From Candidatus Omnitrophota bacterium (lineage in GTDB: Bacteria > Omnitrophota > Gorgyraeia > JABMQH01), in assembly GCA_026387595.1 (NCBI GenBank), contig JAPLLL010000033.1, forward strand, positions 1 through 5,798: a stretch of 5,798 nt of DNA, in the 5' to 3' direction. Below the pieces are notes generated by a model, which searched no databases, was not told where the DNA came from, and saw nothing but the letters and a program-made list of their open reading frames with translations. Positions 5,372 to 5,798 of the stretch are shown here, piece after piece (position 1 is the first letter of the stretch; each line of letters starts with the position of its first letter). The translations under genes and the position numbers were made by a program.

Positions 5372-5798
5372 TTAAACCCTTTTTGCGAATTTTTTTGCCA
5401 AAGCGATTAACGTAACTATAGGCGGAATGCCCGGCGATATGGGTAAAATGCTTGCATCGCACACGAACAAACCCTTGACCCTGGTCTCGAAACGTTTATT
5501 CACGACTTCCCCTATGGCTGCCGTACCGCCCGGATGCGCGCCGCGTATTTTTGTGGTTACGATACTGTCTGGATCCGCACCTGCCCGTATAAGGATCTGT
5601 TTTGCGATACGCGTTCCTTTGTCAAGCTTGGCCAGGTCGCTTTTTGTTACTGTTTTTTCGACGCGGTCTGCGCCGCGAACCCGGCCGACGGTGTCATCAT
5701 CTATCTTCACCATGATGCCGAGCATCCGGTTATGGTTAGACATTATGTTCAGATTGCGCCGTAGCGGGACCGGCACAACCGAAGCCATCGCGAAAGGA
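5372..5798 (-). CDS. GMC-family FAD-dependent oxidoreductase, C-terminal part (5' end cut by window)
   Basis: The frame is open to the right edge. In-frame codons (Pro-Phe-Ala) precede the first visible Met, so that Met is internal and only the last 140 or so residues are seen. They match the C-terminal domain of glucose-methanol-choline oxidoreductases: 'IRGAHPGGTAAIG' carrying the expected active-site His (codon 5534-5536), then 'VKGLFVCDASILP', the family's V-x-G-L-x-V-x-D-A-S element that closes the FAD pocket, and a final 'PPIVTLIALAKKFA' helix. Family members oxidise alcohols with FAD as cofactor. The second catalytic position, usually Asn or His in 'G-x-N-P', appears to be Pro (codon 5423-5425) in 'PGIPP', which is unusual. 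The N-terminal FAD-binding GxGxxG region lies outside the window. The gene ends 6 nt before the kinase start, so they are probably co-transcribed, but a functional link is not shown. Confidence 0.85.
   Translation of the reverse strand, partial: PFAMASVVPVPLRRNLNIMSNHNRMLGIMVKIDDDTVGRVRGADRVEKTVTKSDLAKLDKGTRIAKQILIRAGADPDSIVTTKIRGAHPGGTAAIGEVVNKRFETRVKGLFVCDASILPISPGIPPIVTLIALAKKFAKRV

Overview
All genes read on the minus strand, so gene order in transcription runs from the right edge to the left edge. The genes are packed almost without gaps, with junctions ranging from a 23-nt overlap to 18 nt of spacer. Eight protein genes are visible. The first (right edge) and the last (left edge) are cut by the window. 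I see no RNA genes, insertion sequences, CRISPR arrays or convincing terminators.

Right half (about 2762-5798, moderate GC): the C-terminal end of a GMC-family FAD oxidoreductase, then a 729-residue membrane histidine kinase (multi-pass membrane sensor, GAF, HisKA, HATPase), then a single-domain CheY-like response regulator. This looks like an ordinary two-component module.

Left half (about 1-2761, clearly AT-rich): a second single-domain response regulator, two consecutive small hotdog-fold thioesterase-like proteins, an integral-membrane methyltransferase of the isoprenylcysteine/phospholipid methyltransferase type, and a soluble class I SAM methyltransferase with an N-terminal dimerisation-like domain, incomplete at its C-terminus. 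Two thioesterase-like and two methyltransferase-like genes in one run suggest tailoring of an acyl or polyketide-like product, but no synthase is in view and the product cannot be named.

The sharpest large-scale feature is the change in base composition at the 18-nt junction between the two receiver genes, with no break in gene direction or spacing. One reading is that a foreign AT-rich block carrying its own regulator became joined behind a resident kinase-regulator pair. The organism is bacterial. The kinase style and mixed composition would suit an uncultured Gram-negative-type lineage such as Omnitrophota, but that is a weak impression, not a determination.
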